From NCBI RefSeq assembly GCF_001278705.1, contig NZ_CP012600.1:372190-436189 (forward strand): a stretch of 64,000 nucleotides of DNA, written 5' to 3'. The position numbers and the translations under genes were made by a program. The notes under the pieces were generated by a model that was given only the letters and a program-made list of their open reading frames with translations, did no database searches and was not told the origin of the DNA. Of the stretch, positions 63,401 to 64,000 are shown piece after piece; within the stretch, counting starts at the first letter, position 1; each line of letters starts with the position of its first letter. This DNA comes from Bacillus gobiensis. Lineage in GTDB: Bacteria > Bacillota > Bacilli > Bacillales > Bacillaceae.

Positions 63401-64000
63401 GGCAGCAGGAATTGCCCATGAAATCAGAAATCCGCTGACATCCTTAAAAGGCTTTCTGCAGCTTATGATTCAAAGCAATACGTATCACAAGGAATATGCA
63501 GAGGTAATGCAATCGGAATTTATTCGGCTGGAGTCAATTATCAATGAGTTTTTATTTTTATCCAAAACCAAATCATCCAAGTTTGAGACTATATGTGTGA
63601 ACGACATTATCGAAGATGTTTATTTGATATTAGAAGCACAGGCAATGCTTAAGGGCGTTCGTATAACAAAAGCGCTTTGCCAGGATGTAAATGAGGTTCG
63701 TGCAGTTCCATCCGAACTCAAGCAGGTGTTTTTAAACATTTTAAAAAATGCAATCGAGGCAATGGAAGAGCTTGAAGGTGAAATATTGATTCAATCGAAG
63801 GGTGAAGAAGACCGTGTATTGATTATGATTAAAGACCAAGGGAAGGGAATTTCGAAGGATTTTCTTGATAAGCTTGGTGAACCTTTTTATACAACGAAAG
63901 AAAAAGGAACAGGGCTTGGTCTGATGGTTACAATGAGAATCATTGAAAGCCATAAAGGAGAAATCATTTTTGAGAGTGAAGAAGACCAGGGGACAACAGT
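60495..64000 (+). CDS. CheB-like/CheR/PAS/histidine kinase fusion (3' end outside window)
   Basis: At least 1168 aa, open to the window edge. Order: CheB-like domain (about 15-190); complete CheR methyltransferase (about 210-470) with MYKKKSILRRIERRM, GCSTGEEAYSYA at 312 and FISCRNVMIYF at 411; a linker; a long coiled coil (about 645-720, repeating EELEISNDELRST-type heptads); two PAS-like domains (about 715-830 and 845-955); HisKA with HEIRNPLTSLKGF (His at 975); and HATPase with NILKNAIEAM at about 1081, DQGKGIS and GTGLGL at 1138. In the CheB part Ser27 and Asp147 align with the catalytic Ser and Asp, but the VQH histidine is Thr54, so esterase activity is doubtful. The start is ATG 60495 after GGGTGG. 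The C-terminal kinase resembles sporulation kinases. Confidence 0.92.
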   Translation, partial: MHEELLNFMPENQKLTPSSIIIGIGVSVERLDALFDYFKDVKPLHSLSYIVVQTPSVKHKGFTASLMEKYLSLNVEMAEQGSAIMANTVYLSPPEHYVEILENKTIKLTPYTIIENNHFPINVLLKSLAKTQKEKAIAIVLPGKERDGFEGLKIVHQYNGFSTVQDAAGASMYSFANVFAAPENIAGYINQLHESMDDYDSFSEGAIDQILYKIQNQNGVDFSMYKKKSILRRIERRMKLLGHPLETLDEYMIFILDHPEELQRLHDDLLNGITHFFRDEEFFYQLRKTYIPKIIENNIKKDKQTCRIWIAGCSTGEEAYSYAILFSEELEKRKLDIDLQIFATDINRRSIQKASKGSYTENEVSSIPSDWLKKYFDKTGQRYSVKKILRNHIIFAPHNLIRDTPFVNLDFISCRNVMIYFQRKLQEKALSLFHFSLCDGGLLVLGPSETIGNQSEVYQPVDWKWKIFKNSFYDQKAKRNRFHLNALEAGKALANTFENIDERKNLQLDELYLSLIDQFLNPFLIINDQEEIIASSPNASQFLKTPAGSPSNSIYSRLSADLSVPISSALKKIKDHKSEIRRNHIKVTINGAPVFVEITVRRFKFNVRHYPLYVLFIHKELEGIKTNKKEFLMLDQEIYPNHCIQKLEMLINETNSKLQTTIEELEISNDELRSTNEKLIADNEELQTSNEELQVVNEDLMTVNGNFEKKIEELSSTAGEMEKMLINSNIATVFLDNEYNIKLFTSEAANVFHLIDRDVGRPIYHIASRLNYREFLDDAKKALNEMKTIQKEVEADNKDIYIVKMIPNLSNGTKADGLVILLVNITDLKATNKALQVGSHRIEHSNSSIVVASPSGRIKYVNINFCSILGKEQFEIIGQNIFDIYQNSFKVHEFKDHWDHVLKHKSWTGEEYSQGRNGTDLWEKVSFITLEDNEGNIQQIMRVAEDITHQKNSEKMLMKSEMLSAIGQLAAGIAHEIRNPLTSLKGFLQLMIQSNTYHKEYAEVMQSEFIRLESIINEFLFLSKTKSSKFETICVNDIIEDVYLILEAQAMLKGVRITKALCQDVNEVRAVPSELKQVFLNILKNAIEAMEELEGEILIQSKGEEDRVLIMIKDQGKGISKDFLDKLGEPFYTTKEKGTGLGLMVTMRIIESHKGEIIFESEEDQGTT

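Overview
The window is a chromosomal segment of an endospore-forming member of the Bacillaceae. Spore and Bacillus-type genes are spread through it: cwlJ, two YjcZ-type miniproteins, prkA, yhbH, a YhcN/YlaJ lipoprotein and a CotF-type coat protein. Ribosome sites are strong (AAGGAGG), TTG/GTG starts are common and composition is AT-rich. The order queG - yhbB - trmL - prkA - yhbH follows Bacillus subtilis, but the whole window does not match one species I can name. No phage, insertion sequence, rRNA operon or CRISPR array was seen.

Left part (1-17.7 kb): a LevB-type levanase without an export signal; three small membrane-protein genes, one frameshifted; an M20 amidohydrolase with an orphan peptide-binding lipoprotein; an MHS-type transporter; two aldo/keto reductases; a DUF3888 protein; a TPP riboswitch with its terminator ahead of thiC; a decayed patch (frameshifted miniprotein, redoxin remnant); a PhzF-like protein; cwlJ; a StyA-like flavoprotein; an HD phosphohydrolase beside an ABC-ATPase remnant.

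Middle part (18-41 kb) is mostly nutrient scavenging. A YfcC-type carrier is divergent from an amidohydrolase of the N-carbamoyl amino acid hydrolase/allantoate group. A complete dipeptide/oligopeptide ABC importer is co-transcribed with an amidase, with a 37-residue protein translationally coupled between them. A bioD-bioA-bioY operon sits behind a BirA operator. The sulfonate operon ssuB-ssuC-(NtaA/DszA-type monooxygenase)-ssuA-ssuD has an unrecognised structured leader. Two tandem paralogous lipoproteins follow.

Right part (41-64 kb): tRNA-Gly(TCC), then the queG-yhbB-trmL-prkA block. Between prkA and yhbH, adjacent in B. subtilis, lie about 370 bp of degenerate DNA with a 21-nt period and an RND exporter. 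After yhbH come a GntR/YtrA-type ABC operon with a palindromic operator, a cold-shock gene with a long leader, a succinate-semialdehyde-type dehydrogenase, a sporulation lipoprotein, a membrane-anchored HExxH peptidase and a CotF-type protein. The window ends inside a very large CheB-like/CheR/PAS/histidine-kinase fusion whose CheB part has lost its catalytic His.

The best candidates for something new are the 21-nt periodic DNA, the ssu leader RNA, the amidase-coupled miniprotein and the degenerate CheB-CheR-kinase fusion.
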